Source of the DNA: Eubacteriales Family XIII. Incertae Sedis bacterium
Lineage (GTDB): Bacteria > Bacillota > Clostridia > Peptostreptococcales > Anaerovoracaceae
Direction: 5' to 3'
Assembly (NCBI GenBank): GCA_031289235.1
Contig: JAITPU010000028.1
Coordinates: 1 to 33,439 of the forward strand
Length of the DNA stretch: 33,439 bases
Shown piece after piece: positions 32,681 to 33,439 of this stretch. Under the pieces are notes generated by a model that searched no databases, was not told the origin of the DNA, and saw only the letters and a list, made by a program, of their open reading frames with translations. Made by a program: the position numbers and the translations under genes. Position 1 is the stretch's first letter. Each line of letters opens with the position of its first letter.

Positions 32681-33439
32681 TGCCGCTCAAATTCAGCGCG
32701 GGACTTGTTTCATCAGGCAAGGCGGCGGGTTCCGCCGATACCGTCAGCGTCAGGACGCGTTTCGTTTCGCCGCCGGCCCGGTAATTTCCCGTTTTCCTGT
32801 AGCCGGGGATCCAAAGTATCTCGCTTCCCAACGCCAACAGAGGGATTCGCTCCCTTTGCTCCCGCCGGATTTTCGCGTTCACGAAAAAATCCTGCAATTT
32901 TTTCGTGCCGGCCATTCCCGAAAGCCGAATCCAGTCTCCCGCCTGTCGCCGCCGTATCACGAGTCCGGAAACGCCGTCGTAGGCGGACGTTATACTGTCA
33001 AAATCCAGTTCCAGTGTGTCCGCGCCGCATTCCGCGCTCTGTCCCGCGCTGCACACGCCTCCTCCGGCGTCGTCATTTCCCAGCGTGGGTTTCGTTTCCC
33101 CGCGTTCCGCCTCAATCAGGCCCGCGGTAAATCTGAAAACGCGGCCGTCCCCGCCGCAGACAAGCGTGACGCGCCCGCGAACCAGCGCCGCCGCCTCAAT
33201 GTCGGAGAACGAAACGCTTCTGCTCTCCCGCGCGTAACCCGCCTCAGATTCTTCAGGTTCTTCGCGAAAAAATTCCAGCATCCCATAAACTCTCCGCAGC
33301 CTGTATCCTCCCGGAAATTCAACGCGCTTGCCCGTCTCACCCGCGAGCGCCAGACGTTCCGCTGCTTTCAGATGCACGGCCGCGGCATCCTGCGAAAGTC
33401 CGATTTTTTCGAGACAGGCCAGAATGATCCGCAGGCGCA
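32667..33439 (-). CDS. tilS: tRNA(Ile)-lysidine synthase, C-terminal part (5' end outside window)
   Basis: About 257 codons are open to the window edge, so the N-terminal ATP-pyrophosphatase domain is missing from view. The visible C-terminal TilS_C domain carries its signature: RRRQAGDWIRLSGMAGTKKL followed by QDFFVNAKIRREQR and ILWIPGYRKTG. TilS converts the wobble C of the CAU-anticodon tRNA-Ile to lysidine. Just before the edge, ILACLEKIGLSQDAAAVHLK is the expected inter-domain helix. A GTG at 33377 is internal and not the real start. The tilS-ftsH proximity is common in bacteria; here tatD lies between them in place of hpt. Confidence 0.9.
   Translation of the reverse strand, partial: RLRIILACLEKIGLSQDAAAVHLKAAERLALAGETGKRVEFPGGYRLRRVYGMLEFFREEPEESEAGYARESRSVSFSDIEAAALVRGRVTLVCGGDGRVFRFTAGLIEAERGETKPTLGNDDAGGGVCSAGQSAECGADTLELDFDSITSAYDGVSGLVIRRRQAGDWIRLSGMAGTKKLQDFFVNAKIRREQRERIPLLALGSEILWIPGYRKTGNYRAGGETKRVLTLTVSAEPAALPDETSPALNLSGSSEA

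Noticed and set aside
1..33439. CRISPR arrays, tRNA/rRNA genes, prophage, toxin-antitoxin or defence modules
   Set aside because: None was seen by eye. Repeats found are few and not regularly spaced, and all substantial frames are accounted for by metabolic or housekeeping genes.

Overview
The window looks like a chromosomal segment of a moderately high-GC anaerobe. The gene set is an FMN/Fe-S dihydropyrimidine dehydrogenase (PreTA), a Na+-translocating acyl-CoA decarboxylase, a short aconitase, an EF-G-like GTPase, and a tilS-tatD-ftsH...coaX-dusB-greA-lysS housekeeping block. This mix fits Synergistota (Cloacibacillus/Synergistes-like) best, with Clostridia as the alternative. The assignment is inferred from gene content; no rRNA or tRNA gene was seen to test it.

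Layout. The left edge (1-375) is the 3' end of an IS1-family insertion sequence. A plus-strand unit follows (about 396-3636): an NCS1 nucleobase/hydantoin permease and a dihydropyrimidinase/hydantoinase, ending at a strong intrinsic terminator. Every gene from 3724 to the right edge is on the minus strand. In transcription order (right to left) these are: tilS (cut by the edge), tatD, ftsH; the decarboxylase genes mmdA, an oadG-type subunit and a biotin carrier; coaX, dusB, greA, lysS; the decarboxylase beta subunit and a 51-aa gamma-like protein; an unrecognised membrane protein; an EF-G-like GTPase; a cobalt/nickel ECF transporter (cbiM, cbiQ, cbiO); preT-preA; a PfoR-type membrane protein; a CYTH protein; a DUF815 ATPase with an M50 protease; clpB; and an aconitase with a GntR regulator.

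How the genes may work together. The permease, the dihydropyrimidinase and PreTA can import, reduce and ring-open uracil/thymine-type substrates, but no beta-ureidopropionase is present here. MmdA, the biotin carrier, the OadG-type subunit(s) and the beta subunit form a full biotin-dependent Na+ pump, interrupted by coaX-dusB-greA-lysS. CbiMQO imports Co2+ (or Ni2+); a B12 link to methylmalonyl-CoA chemistry is possible but not shown.

I found no convincing new protein system. The unusual material is between genes: (1) a 109-bp MITE-like element with imperfect terminal inverted repeats and a perfect 8-bp target duplication upstream of cbiM; (2) a repeated, covarying hairpin that carries the ribosome binding site immediately before clpB and cbiM; (3) a dispersed REP-like palindromic family; (4) a second short repeat pair near 11.2 and 13.3 kb; (5) a leader upstream of the permease that could pair with its own Shine-Dalgarno; (6) a 17-bp palindrome in the ftsH promoter region. 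No CRISPR array was seen. After start correction, no gene-free stretch exceeds about 240 bp.
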